Assembly: GCA_022652655.1 (NCBI GenBank)
Contig: JALCRQ010000001.1
Coordinates: forward strand, 124,001 to 188,000
Source of the DNA: Oscillibacter sp.
GTDB lineage: Bacteria > Bacillota > Clostridia > Oscillospirales > Oscillospiraceae
DNA length: 64,000 nt
Reading direction: 5' to 3'
Part shown: piece after piece, positions 8,996-18,188 of the stretch
Layout: each line of letters begins with the position of its first letter
Numbering within the stretch: position 1 is the first letter of the stretch
Made by a program: the position numbers and the translations under genes
Notes under the pieces: generated by a model
What the model was told of the DNA's origin: nothing
What the model saw: the letters and a program-made list of their open reading frames with translations, nothing else
Databases searched by the model: none

Positions 8996-9289
8996 TTATC
9001 CTTTCTCGCGCCGGATGTCCGCCGTCTCCGGCGCAAAGGCGTCGCAGCGGCTCTGGAGCCACTCCTTCAGGGCCTCCACGCCGGCGTCGTCCCAGGAAAA
9101 GTCCCGCTTTTCCACATCCTGCGCCAGCTCATAGCAGACTCTGGAGTAAACGGCGGCGTGGATGGCGTGCTCTTTTTCGTCCACCTCCCAGCGGTAGCGA
9201 AAATCGCTGCCGAAAGGCCCCACGGATCCGGTATAGACATAGGCGCGCTTCAGCCAGGCGGGCGTCAGCCGGGAAAAACAGGAAAGCAT
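8996..9289 (-). CDS. Hypothetical protein (97 aa)
   Basis: ORF directly upstream of, and co-oriented with, the phosphodiesterase; no family recognised. Confidence 0.6.
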   Translation of the reverse strand: MLSCFSRLTPAWLKRAYVYTGSVGPFGSDFRYRWEVDEKEHAIHAAVYSRVCYELAQDVEKRDFSWDDAGVEALKEWLQSRCDAFAPETADIRREKG

Positions 9290-9335
9290 AGAAAAGCTCC
9301 TTTCACGGGATTCAGGAATCAGTGCGGAACATAAA

Positions 9336-9376
9336 AAGGAAAGCCCCGCAGGCCCGCGGCGGGTCTGCAGGGATAA
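9336..9376 (-). terminator. Intrinsic terminator after the VTT-domain gene
   Basis: Minus strand: CCCTGCAGACCCGC-CG-CGGGCCTGCGGGG followed by CTTTCCTTTTT. Confidence 0.65.
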
Positions 9377-9384
9377 AAGACAGG

Positions 9385-10125
9385 TTATCTGTCCTGCGAG
9401 CCGGCTCCCTGCGGCGCGGAATCCTTGCCCGCGGGATGGTGCTTGAGCCGGAGGGCAATGATTTTATCCTTGGTTTTATAGAGCACAAAAATCATCGCCA
9501 GGGAGACCAGCACCAGGCAGAAGGAGATGGTAAAATCGCCGGACATGATGCGGCTGCCGATGGAGCACATGATAAAAACCTGGAAAAGGCTGCCCAGAAA
9601 AACGGACTTGCAGAAGCTGCGCAGTGTAACGTTGGTGTGGGCTGCGGCGTAGGGGACGAAGCCGTTGGGCACGCCGGGCATCATATAGGCCAGCATGCAC
9701 ATAAAGGAGGGATCGCTGGAGTTGATCCAGTCCAGCACCTTCCGGATCCGCCGGCCCCGCTTGGTGTCCGACTGAACCGGCCGGTTGCGCCGGTGTCTGG
9801 CCAGGGAAAAGACGCCCATATTCGTGCCGACAAAGGAGACCATGCACACCGCATAGCTCCGCAGCGTGCCGAAAACCAGGCCGCCCGCGATCTGCACGGC
9901 GGCCCCCGGAAAGAAGATGGACACCACCTGGGCAGCCTGCAGGAGCGCGAGATAAATCAGGCCCTTCCAGCTGATATTTCCGGCAAGAAAGTGCTCAATA
10001 TCCTCCTCACTGAGCCATTTTTGGAACAGGGTGGGGAGGAGCCAGAAAAAAATCAGACACAGGACGGCAATGCCGACGCTGACGCCGACAAGAATCCATA
10101 GCTTTTTCTTTTGTGTTTCTTTCAT
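9385..10125 (-). CDS. TVP38/TMEM64 (VTT domain) family membrane protein
   Basis: Multi-TM; FPGAAVQIAGGLVFGTLRSYAVCMVSFVGTNMGVFSLAR and MMPGVPNGFVPYAAAHTN motifs. Confidence 0.82.
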   Translation of the reverse strand: MKETQKKKLWILVGVSVGIAVLCLIFFWLLPTLFQKWLSEEDIEHFLAGNISWKGLIYLALLQAAQVVSIFFPGAAVQIAGGLVFGTLRSYAVCMVSFVGTNMGVFSLARHRRNRPVQSDTKRGRRIRKVLDWINSSDPSFMCMLAYMMPGVPNGFVPYAAAHTNVTLRSFCKSVFLGSLFQVFIMCSIGSRIMSGDFTISFCLVLVSLAMIFVLYKTKDKIIALRLKHHPAGKDSAPQGAGSQDR

Positions 10126-10306
10126 TCCGAATCTCCGCAGTATGTAGAATCACAGGGGACATATCAGTATAATATACACGACTTCCCTGAAAAAAACAAG
10201 TATAACCTACGCCGAACCGGGACAAAAAGCGGCCCCGGACGGGCCTGAAAACGGCGGATGCCGGCAATCCAGAACTGTCCGGGGCGCACGGCCGAAGACT
10301 TTCCGA

Positions 10307-10678
10307 TCAGACCTCGGCGATCAACTCTACCTCGACCAGAAGGTTCTTGGGCAGCGTTTTCACCGCTACGCAGGACCGGGCGGGTTTGCCGGTGAAGTAG
10401 CCGGCATAGAGCTCGTTAAAGGCGGCAAAGTCGCCCATGTCCGCCAGGAAGCAGGTGGTCTTGACTACCCTGGTGAAATCCGTTCCGGCGGCGGCCAGCA
10501 GAGCGGACAGGTTTTTCATGACCTGCTCGGTCTGAGCCTTGATTTCAGAGCCCACAACTGCGCCGGTCTTGGGATCCAGGGCGATCTGGCCGGAGGTAAA
10601 GAACAGGCCGCCGCTGATGTATCCCTGGGAATAGGGGCCGATGGCGGCGGGGGCTTTGTCGGTGCTGATTTGTTTCAT
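10307..10678 (-). CDS. ridA: RidA family enamine/imine deaminase
   Basis: APAAIGPYSQGYISGGLFFTSGQIALDPKTG and ARSCVAVKTLPKNLLVEVELIA. Confidence 0.94.
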   Translation of the reverse strand: MKQISTDKAPAAIGPYSQGYISGGLFFTSGQIALDPKTGAVVGSEIKAQTEQVMKNLSALLAAAGTDFTRVVKTTCFLADMGDFAAFNELYAGYFTGKPARSCVAVKTLPKNLLVEVELIAEV

Positions 10679-10878
10679 AGTGAAACTCCTTTCAGTAACA
10701 GGTTTTGGCGTAAAACCATCTGGTGACAGTATACTGCAAAAAAAATTTCATGTAAACTGCGGCAAAACTTAATTTTTTCAAATTCGCCGCCGGATTTGCC
10801 GAAAAAGACGGGAATGGACGCTGCGGTGGAAAAGAGCTGACGGCCGTCACCGCCGGCGTTTCCTTTTGAACCGACGGA

Positions 10879-10917
10879 AAAACGCCCCGCCTCCCCGGAA
10901 GGGGATGGCGGGGCGCC
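10879..10917 (-). terminator. Intrinsic terminator after the MMPL gene
   Basis: Minus strand: GCCCCGCCATCCCC-TTCC-GGGGAGGCGGGGCGTTTTT. Confidence 0.7.
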
Positions 10918-10921
10918 GCGC

Positions 10922-13210
10922 TTATTTCTTGCAGAGCTCCTCTGGGGACGGGGTGTCGTCCTGCGGCTTGGCTTCCGGAGCCTGGGGCGCTTTGCCGGCG
11001 CCCTTTTTCCGCCCCAGCGCCGCCTTGAGGCCGCCTGCGGGCTTCTTCCGTCCGGCGGCTTCCAGGAAGCTGCCGGGGCAGGCGGGGGCGGCGGTGCCTG
11101 CTTCCGGGGCGGCGGGCTGCTTTTTCGCCCTGACGCGCTCCGGCTTCGGCGTTCTCCAGTACCGGCTGGTGTGGGCAAACACCGGCTCGCAGACGCACAG
11201 CACGGAGGGGAGGATGAAGATGCTGACCACCGCGGAGATCAGCGCGCCCCGGGCCAGCATGGTGCAGATGGAGCCGATGATCTCAATGTCGGAGATGATG
11301 CTGACGCCCATGGTGGCGCAGAACAGCACCAGGGAGCTGGTGAGGATGGAGGGATCGGCGGTGGTGGCGGCGATCTCAATGGCCTCCTCCCGGGTTTTCC
11401 CTGCCTGCAGCTCCTCCCGGAAGCGGCTGGTCATCAAAATCGCGTAGTCCACCGTGGCGCCCAGCTGGATGCAGCCGATAACGGTGGGGGACACGAAGGG
11501 AATGACGGTGCCGGTAAAGTACGGGATTCCCTGGTTGATGAAGATGGCCAGTTCAATGGTGGACACCAGCGCGATGGGGATCGTGAGGGACTGAAAGACA
11601 ATGGCGATAATCAGGAAAATCGCCGCAATGGAGATGTAGTTGGTGACCTTGAAGTCTACGGCGGAGGTCTTGATCAAATCGTTGGTCAGGGCGGCCTCGC
11701 CGGTGATAAGGGCCTTGGAATCATAGGATTTGACCAGCTTGGTGAGCTTGTCGAGCTGCGTTGCCACCTGGGTGGTGGCCGTGTTGTAGCTGGTGTTCAC
11801 CATCATCATCTGATACCCGCCCTGCTTGAGCATGTTTTTGACCTCGTCCGGGATGAAGAAGTCCGGAATACCCGTGCCGATGAGGGAGTGGTAGGAGACG
11901 ACGGAGGTGACGCCGTCCAGATCCTTTATCTGGTTTTCCAGGTCGTTCATATCCGTGGAGGAGACGTCGTCCCGCAGGAGGATGAAGTGGGAGGAGGCCA
12001 TGTCGAAGTCGCTTTTGAGCTTGTCGTTGGCTACGATGGAGGGGAGATTCTGGGGCAGAGACTCATCCAGTTTGTAGTAGACGCTGGTCATGTTCTGGGC
12101 AAAGGAGAAGGGAATGAACAGCAGCAGGAACAGCACCACAAACCGCTTGCGGCGGTGAATGATTCCGCGGTTCATGCGGGTGGTGTCGGGGATCAGCGTC
12201 TTGTGGAGATGCTTGGTGATCTGCTTATCGAAAAGCAGCAGTACGGAGGGAAGCACAAGGATCACGCACAGTACGCCGATGGCCACGCCCTTGGCCATGA
12301 CGATGCCGATGTCCCGGCCCAGCGTCAGCTGCATGAAGCACAGCGCCACAAATCCGGCGATGGTGGTCAGGCTGCTGCCGGAGAGGGAGGTAAAGGCTGC
12401 CGCGATGGATGCCGCCATGGCGTCCCGCTTGTCGTCGTAATGCTCCCGTTCCTCCACATACCTTCGGTAGAGGAAGATGGAGTAGTCCATGGTGACACCC
12501 AGCTGCAGGACACCCGCAATGGCTTTCGTAATATAGGAGATCTGCCCCATAAAGAGGTTGGTGCCAAAGTTGTAGAGCACAGCCAGGCCGATGCACAGCA
12601 GAAACGCCGCCGGCAGCACCGTGGATTCCAGGGTCAGCAGCATGGCTGCCAGCGAAAGGGCCACGGCCAGCCCTACATAGACGGGCAGCTCCCGGTCCAC
12701 CAGATCCTTGGTGTCCTTGATGACGACGGAGAAGCCCGCGAGAAAGCACTGCTTGTTGCACAGGGAGCGGATGTCCCGGATGGCGTGCATGGTCTCGTCC
12801 GAGGCGCCGGCCTGGCTGTACTGGATAATCATCATGGTGGCCTTGCCGGAGTAAAACATGTCGCGCATATTGGCGGGGATAAAGTCCGTGGGGATCTGAA
12901 TACCCACCAGATTGGAGATCCATACGGCGTGGCTGACGCCGGGGACGTCCTCAATCTGCTCCAGCAGCCGGTTGGTGTAGTCCGCCGGCATATCCTCCAC
13001 CACCAGCATGCTGGTGGCGGCCATCTGGAACGGTTCCTCCAGCAGTTTTTCACCCTGGGAGGACTCCAGATCCTCCGGGAGGTAGGTCAGAATATCATAG
13101 TTGATACGGGTGGAGAGAGAGGCCAGAATCGACGGAATCAGCAGCAAGAGGGCGATAGCCACCACCAGCCTGGGCTTCCGGGTCAGGCCGTGGGCAATTT
13201 TTTTTATCAC
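10922..13210 (-). CDS. MMPL/RND family transporter
   Basis: Duplicated halves with GVTMDYSIFLYRRYVEERE and GATVDYAILMTSRFREE motifs; 762 aa, multi-TM. Confidence 0.9.
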   Translation of the reverse strand: MIKKIAHGLTRKPRLVVAIALLLLIPSILASLSTRINYDILTYLPEDLESSQGEKLLEEPFQMAATSMLVVEDMPADYTNRLLEQIEDVPGVSHAVWISNLVGIQIPTDFIPANMRDMFYSGKATMMIIQYSQAGASDETMHAIRDIRSLCNKQCFLAGFSVVIKDTKDLVDRELPVYVGLAVALSLAAMLLTLESTVLPAAFLLCIGLAVLYNFGTNLFMGQISYITKAIAGVLQLGVTMDYSIFLYRRYVEEREHYDDKRDAMAASIAAAFTSLSGSSLTTIAGFVALCFMQLTLGRDIGIVMAKGVAIGVLCVILVLPSVLLLFDKQITKHLHKTLIPDTTRMNRGIIHRRKRFVVLFLLLFIPFSFAQNMTSVYYKLDESLPQNLPSIVANDKLKSDFDMASSHFILLRDDVSSTDMNDLENQIKDLDGVTSVVSYHSLIGTGIPDFFIPDEVKNMLKQGGYQMMMVNTSYNTATTQVATQLDKLTKLVKSYDSKALITGEAALTNDLIKTSAVDFKVTNYISIAAIFLIIAIVFQSLTIPIALVSTIELAIFINQGIPYFTGTVIPFVSPTVIGCIQLGATVDYAILMTSRFREELQAGKTREEAIEIAATTADPSILTSSLVLFCATMGVSIISDIEIIGSICTMLARGALISAVVSIFILPSVLCVCEPVFAHTSRYWRTPKPERVRAKKQPAAPEAGTAAPACPGSFLEAAGRKKPAGGLKAALGRKKGAGKAPQAPEAKPQDDTPSPEELCKK

Positions 13211-13252
13211 TTAGAACACACCTTCCGTTTCAAAATCGCGGCGCGTCCGCCC

Positions 13253-15739
13253 TTAATGCCGGAAAATACCGGTTATGGCCTGCCCAATGTGCTTAAAGAG
13301 GTTGGCGACGCGGCTCCAGAAGGTGCCCTGGTCGGCGGCTTTTTCTTTCTGGGCGGCCGTGTCCTCATCCGGCAGCTTGATCTCCTGGGAGCGGATCAGA
13401 ATCTGCACACTCTGGGGAGAGCCGTTCTGCTGGGAGGTCAGGGACACCGCCTGGGCGGTGGAATCCATGTTCAGCAGGTTGTCGACGTCGCCGGTATGGT
13501 CGTTCCACTCGTCCCGGATGATGCTGCTGATGTTGTTCTTGGCGCTGCGGATGTCGTCGGTGGTGTCGATGCTGGCGGCCGCCTTGCGCAGGGTGGAGGA
13601 CAGCCCGCTCAGCGTTTTCTTGGTGCCGGAGTCCAGCTGGGCGCCGCTCTTTTTGGCCAGCGCCTCAAAGGAGGAGAGAAAGCCCCTGGTGTCGCTCACG
13701 GTGGAGGTCAGGGAGGAGACAATGGTCTTGGTGTCCTCCAGAGTGGCCTTGAGATCCGGCACGTAGCGGTTCACCGTGTCGTCCAGCGCCTGCACCTGAT
13801 CCAGCAGTGTGCTGGAGGTTTTCAGCGCCTGATCCGCCACGTCGATGAGAGAGTCCAGATCGTCCATGGTGTCGCCGGCCAGCCGGCTGAGCTTGGTGAG
13901 ATCCTTGGAAAGACCGTCGCTGCCCATGACGCTGCACAGGTCGCTGAGATTGGCCAGCAGTCCGTCTCCGGTGTTGGAGGCGGACAGCGCCCGGAGCTTT
14001 TCCAGCTGCTGCGCGTTGGCCGCGTAGGTTTTCTTATTTCCCAGCACCTCACTGAGATTGGAACCGGTGGAGTTGACGTCCTGCATCATCTGCACGCCGG
14101 TAATGAACTGTTCCTCGCTCATGGTGCCCGCGCCGCAGACCGTCCCGTAGACGGCCTTGAAGATCTGGGCCTTGCCCCAGTTGGCCGCCTGCTCCTGGGA
14201 GGGTGCGGAGGCCAGTCCCGCCAGGGTGGCGAGGCCCTGGGCCTGGGTGTGGATGGCGGTCAGCTCATCGGCCGTTAGGGCGCTGCCCTTGGTGTTGGTC
14301 TCCTGAATAATCAGCGTGGCCTCGATAAAGCCTGTGAGATCCAGTTCTTTGCCCTGTCCCACGGCCTCGTATGTATTGTGCAGGCCCTTGGCCTGTTCCG
14401 TATTCGCCCGGAGCTCATCCGGCGTCAGGCCGTTGACGGTGACCCAGTCGCCGTGGAGCTGAATATCCAGATCCTTCATGGAGCTACGCAGCGCCGTGAT
14501 GCTGCTGCGCAGGCTGTCGGCATGCTGCCCCATTTTCTCCAGATCCTCCTGGAGATCGCCGTCGTCGTCGGTGGTGCCGGTGAGCTTTTTGACGTCCTTC
14601 ATATCGTCCTGGAGATAACCCAGATATTTCCGGGTGTCAGAGATCTGATCCTTCAGGCTGACGGCGGACTTGGTCACGGCGGTGAGATCGTCCGACACAT
14701 CCGTCACCGCCTGGGAGGCGGCGTCCAGATGGCCGGGCAGCGTGGCCAGGGAGGCGTTCAGGCTGCCCAGATCGCCGATGACCTTGTCGGCCTCACCGTA
14801 GACCGCGCCCTTGCCGGCGGAGATGGTGCCCCGGGCCTCGTTGAGCTCATCCAGGCCCCTGGCGGTATCCCGCAGGCTGCCGGTCATGTTGTCCAGGGAG
14901 TTGAGGAAGGTGTCCAGGCTGCCGTCCAGCTTGTCGTAATCGCTTTCAATATCGGCCTTCTTGTCCTTGAGGTCGGCGATCTGATCCAGCTGCTTCAGCG
15001 TGGCCGGCACCATTAAATAGGTAATGCCGTCAAACTGAAAGGAGTCGGCGCCCACCTCAATGGTGAAGTGCTGCTCCTCACCGGGCAGAACCACAAAGAG
15101 CACCATCCGGAGGTTGCCAACCAGCTGCACCTGGGCGCCCTCCGCCTTCAGGGACAGGATGTCGTCCTGATTGAAAAGGGCCATAGCCTCCAGAGTGTAG
15201 TTGTTTTTGGAGTAGTCGCTGGCGGCGGTATTGGGGACAATGTCCAGATTGATCTGCACCACGCCGGTCTTCCCGGCCAGCTCCTCCGCCTTGGTGGGCA
15301 CACCGTTGAGCTTGTAGCTCATGGAGATCGTCCAGGGCAGGGCGGTAAAGGGCTGGGAGGTCTTGCCCTCAAAATAGAAGTGGTCCGGCGCGTTCTTGCC
15401 GAAGTCGAACGTGGTGGCGCCGCCCGCCGTAACGGGCTTGGTGCCGTCCGTCAGGTTGTTGACGGAGTCATAGGTGCCGTAGTCCGTCAGCTTGTCGGCG
15501 CCGTTGAGGGCGTAGCTTTTGACCACGCTGCCGTTGGTCAGGTTGCCGTAGTAATCCAGCGTCGCGTAGTAGGCCTCGTCGAACGTGGGGGTTACGCCGT
15601 TGCCGATCTTCGCGGCGGCGGCGCCCGGCACCATCGTCAAAGACAGGGCGGCAGCGCAGGCCAAAGCCAGGGTGCGGGCCCAGAGCGTGCGGGAGTTCCG
15701 TCCGCCGGTGCAGAAGCGTTTCATAAATCTTTCCTCCAT
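13253..15739 (-). CDS. Secreted heptad-repeat/coiled-coil protein paired with the MMPL transporter (YhgE/Pip-like ectodomain)
   Basis: Signal peptide (TLALACAAALSLTMVPGAAAAK); long helical Leu-heptad region (LDGSLDTFLNSLDNMTGSLRDTARGLDELNEARG...). Lies immediately upstream of the MMPL gene. Confidence 0.7.
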   Translation of the reverse strand: MEERFMKRFCTGGRNSRTLWARTLALACAAALSLTMVPGAAAAKIGNGVTPTFDEAYYATLDYYGNLTNGSVVKSYALNGADKLTDYGTYDSVNNLTDGTKPVTAGGATTFDFGKNAPDHFYFEGKTSQPFTALPWTISMSYKLNGVPTKAEELAGKTGVVQINLDIVPNTAASDYSKNNYTLEAMALFNQDDILSLKAEGAQVQLVGNLRMVLFVVLPGEEQHFTIEVGADSFQFDGITYLMVPATLKQLDQIADLKDKKADIESDYDKLDGSLDTFLNSLDNMTGSLRDTARGLDELNEARGTISAGKGAVYGEADKVIGDLGSLNASLATLPGHLDAASQAVTDVSDDLTAVTKSAVSLKDQISDTRKYLGYLQDDMKDVKKLTGTTDDDGDLQEDLEKMGQHADSLRSSITALRSSMKDLDIQLHGDWVTVNGLTPDELRANTEQAKGLHNTYEAVGQGKELDLTGFIEATLIIQETNTKGSALTADELTAIHTQAQGLATLAGLASAPSQEQAANWGKAQIFKAVYGTVCGAGTMSEEQFITGVQMMQDVNSTGSNLSEVLGNKKTYAANAQQLEKLRALSASNTGDGLLANLSDLCSVMGSDGLSKDLTKLSRLAGDTMDDLDSLIDVADQALKTSSTLLDQVQALDDTVNRYVPDLKATLEDTKTIVSSLTSTVSDTRGFLSSFEALAKKSGAQLDSGTKKTLSGLSSTLRKAAASIDTTDDIRSAKNNISSIIRDEWNDHTGDVDNLLNMDSTAQAVSLTSQQNGSPQSVQILIRSQEIKLPDEDTAAQKEKAADQGTFWSRVANLFKHIGQAITGIFRH

Positions 15740-15783
15740 TGCTGCATAAAGTTAATTGACAAAAGTTTATTATTAGTTTATTG

Positions 15784-15812
15784 TTGATTTATTGAACGAA
15801 GTTGATTATAAT
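15784..15812 (+). promoter_or_regulatory. Sigma-A promoter for the TetR gene
   Basis: TTGATT (15784-15789)-N17-TATAAT (15807-15812). Confidence 0.65.
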
Positions 15813-15911
15813 GCAGGCAGATGAAAAAATCAATCGACACATTGAGAAGAATGTAGCGTTTTTTACGAAGAATTTACGCCCGGCATGTCCGGGCGCCGGA
15901 GAGGAGACAGT

Positions 15912-16490
15912 ATGCTCAGTCATTCGGATGACCGGCGGGCCAGAAGGTCCCGGCGGCTTTTAAAAGAAGGTTTGTCGGAGCTGCTGCAGGAAAGACAGTT
16001 TTCGCAGATTTCCGTGCGGGACATTACCAACCGCATGGATCTGAACCGCGGTACCTTTTACCTGCACTATTCGGACACATACGACCTGCTGCAGGATTTA
16101 GAGAACGACGTGCTCCGGGATATCCAGGAGATGATCGATGCCCACCGCGGAGAGACGAACGGCGGCAGTCTGCGGCCGATTTTTGAGCCGCTGCTGCGAT
16201 ATGTGGAGGAACATCACACCCTTTGCGAGGCCCTGTTTCTGAACAACGCCAACAGCAATTTTCTCGATCGGGTGCAGGGGCTGATCCGGGACAACGGCGG
16301 CGCGATTATCCGCGGCCGCTGGCCGGACGCCACGGATGAGCAGGCCGCGTATCTGATGGGCTTTCTGGCCTTCGGCCTCATCGGCCTCATCAAGATGTGG
16401 TTCGATCTGGATCGGAAAACGCCGGAGAGTGAACTGCTGGACAGGATGGATCGGCTCAGCGCGCATGCGGCGCAGATATTGATGGCATGA
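15912..16490 (+). CDS. TetR/AcrR family transcriptional regulator
   Basis: LKEGLSELLQERQFSQISVRDITNRMDLNRGTFYLHYSDTYDLLQDLE; ATG at 15912 after GGAGAGGAGAC. Confidence 0.92.
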   Translation: MLSHSDDRRARRSRRLLKEGLSELLQERQFSQISVRDITNRMDLNRGTFYLHYSDTYDLLQDLENDVLRDIQEMIDAHRGETNGGSLRPIFEPLLRYVEEHHTLCEALFLNNANSNFLDRVQGLIRDNGGAIIRGRWPDATDEQAAYLMGFLAFGLIGLIKMWFDLDRKTPESELLDRMDRLSAHAAQILMA

Positions 16491-16493
16491 AAA

Positions 16494-16528
16494 AAGCCTG
16501 TCCGACGGTCTGCCGGACAGGCTTTTTT
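16494..16528 (+). terminator. Intrinsic terminator after the TetR gene
   Basis: AAAAGCCTGTCCG-ACGGTCTG-CCGGACAGGCTTTTTT. Confidence 0.85.
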
Positions 16529-16592
16529 CATGCCATTGGAGAAGATCTGCCCGAATCCGCGGTTTCTTTCTTGTGTTTCGGGCAAAATATGG

Positions 16593-16680
16593 TATTATAA
16601 CTGCGTAGTAATTTTCGGGATTGTAACTGCGCAGCGGTTACGGTCCTGCGCATCAAAGCGCCTCGCGCTTTGGCGCATGG
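16593..16680 (+). repeat. Compound palindromic leader element, copy 1
   Basis: GGTATTATAACTGCGTAG...GTAACTGCGCAGCGGTTAC...TGCGCATCAAAGCGCCTCGCGCTTTGGCGCAT; shares parts with copy 2 at 27485-27548. Confidence 0.7.
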
Positions 16681-16713
16681 AGACGGCGGCTTTCAAAGCG
16701 AAGGAGTGTTTGC

Positions 16714-17190
16714 GTGGAACTGGATCAGGAGCTTCGCCCGGCGCTGGAACGCGCCGTAAAAATTCTGGAGGAGGAGTCCCTCCCCTGCGTGTTTCTCCGC
16801 GGCGGCGAGATCGTGCAGCGAGGCGCGGGTACCGGCGTCGCGCCGCTGATTGCCGCGCTGGAGGAAGATTCCGAGATTATCCGGGGCACGGTGCTGGTGG
16901 ATCGGATCATCGGCAAGGCAGCCGCCATGCTGGCGGTGCTGGGCGGCGTTTCGGGCGTCTACGGGATGACCATGAGCGCCGCCGCCCGGGACTATCTCGC
17001 GCAGCGGGAGATTCCGGCCTCCTGCGGGACGCTGACGGAGCGGATCATCAACCGCGCGGGAACGGGACTGTGCCCCATGGAGCAGGCGGTTTTGGAGCTG
17101 GAGGATCCCGCGTCGGCCCTGCCGACTTTGAAGGCGACGCTTGCAAGGCTGCGGGCCGGAGGCCCGGGCGGCGCGCCCGGAACCAGGTAG
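16714..17190 (+). CDS. DUF1893 domain-containing protein
   Basis: GTG start; LVDRIIGKAAAMLAVLGGVSGVYGMTMSAAARDYL and NRAGTGLCPMEQAVL motifs. Confidence 0.82.
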   Translation: MELDQELRPALERAVKILEEESLPCVFLRGGEIVQRGAGTGVAPLIAALEEDSEIIRGTVLVDRIIGKAAAMLAVLGGVSGVYGMTMSAAARDYLAQREIPASCGTLTERIINRAGTGLCPMEQAVLELEDPASALPTLKATLARLRAGGPGGAPGTR

Positions 17191-17235
17191 CGCGGCGCTT
17201 TGCCGACGGCGGACAGGGAGGGACAAAAAACGGAC

Positions 17236-18135
17236 ATGGACGATGAGACGGGCGTAAAGCCGCTGCCGCGCAGCCGGCTGGTACGCGGCTCCTATCTGAT
17301 GCTGCGGCGCTATCTGAGCCACAACGTGGCCATTGAGAGCGCCGCGCTGGCGTTTTACCTGCTTTTCACGATTTTTCCGCTGGCCATCTTTTTCAGCGCC
17401 CTGCTGGGCCTGCTCCATATGGATGTCACCGCCGTTCTCGCGGATGTGGCCAATTTTTTGCCCAGGGACGTGGTGAATCTGCTTCAGGTTTATCTGGGCT
17501 ACGTCCGGCGGAGTCCCAGCGTCCGGCTGATGCTCTTTGGCCTGTTTTTTTCCATTTACTTTCCCATGCGGGCCACCAATTCCCTGATGCGGGCGGTGCG
17601 GACGGCCTATCATCTGGGCCCTCCCAGAGGAGCGTTCCGCCATCTGCTCAAGACGCTTCTCTACACGGTTTTCCTGATTATCACCCTGCTGGGTACGCTG
17701 ACGCTGCTGACGGTGGGAAAGCTGGCGCTGAGCTATGCGGTGGAGCGGTTCGGGCTCAACGCGGTGTTTGCCGTGTGGTGGGAGAAGCTCCGCTTTCCCG
17801 CCATTGCCCTGCTGATGTATTTTGCCCTGTATCTCCTCTATGCCATGACCCAGGACTCCCGTCAGCCCAGAAGAAATATTTTTCCCGGAGCGGTGTCGTC
17901 TCTGCTGGGGTGGATGGCGGTCTCCTTTTTCTACTCGTACTACGTGGAGAACATGGCGGCGTACTCCCTGCTCTACGGCTCCATCGGCACGGTGATCGTG
18001 CTGCTGATCTGGCTGTATCTCAGCGCCACGGTGCTGGTGATGGGCGCGGAGCTCAACGGAACGCTGCTCTCCCTGCGCCGGGAGCGCCTGTCCGACGGAA
18101 CGGGGCCCGACCCGGAGCAGACCGAAAATCATTAA
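17236..18135 (+). CDS. YihY/BrkB family membrane protein
   Basis: IESAALAFYLLFTIFPLAIFFSALLGLL, FPGAVSSLLGWMAVSFFYSYYVENMAAYSLLYGSIGTVIVLLIWLY. Confidence 0.9.
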   Translation: MDDETGVKPLPRSRLVRGSYLMLRRYLSHNVAIESAALAFYLLFTIFPLAIFFSALLGLLHMDVTAVLADVANFLPRDVVNLLQVYLGYVRRSPSVRLMLFGLFFSIYFPMRATNSLMRAVRTAYHLGPPRGAFRHLLKTLLYTVFLIITLLGTLTLLTVGKLALSYAVERFGLNAVFAVWWEKLRFPAIALLMYFALYLLYAMTQDSRQPRRNIFPGAVSSLLGWMAVSFFYSYYVENMAAYSLLYGSIGTVIVLLIWLYLSATVLVMGAELNGTLLSLRRERLSDGTGPDPEQTENH

Positions 18136-18188
18136 ATAACTAAAAACAGCACACTGACGCGGATGACCGCGTGGGAAAGGATGATTTT

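Noticed and set aside
11171-14278. 1035-aa plus-strand ORF opposite the MMPL and coiled-coil genes
   Set aside because: Antisense to genes with strong family motifs; composition is Gly/His/Gln-rich shadow sequence.
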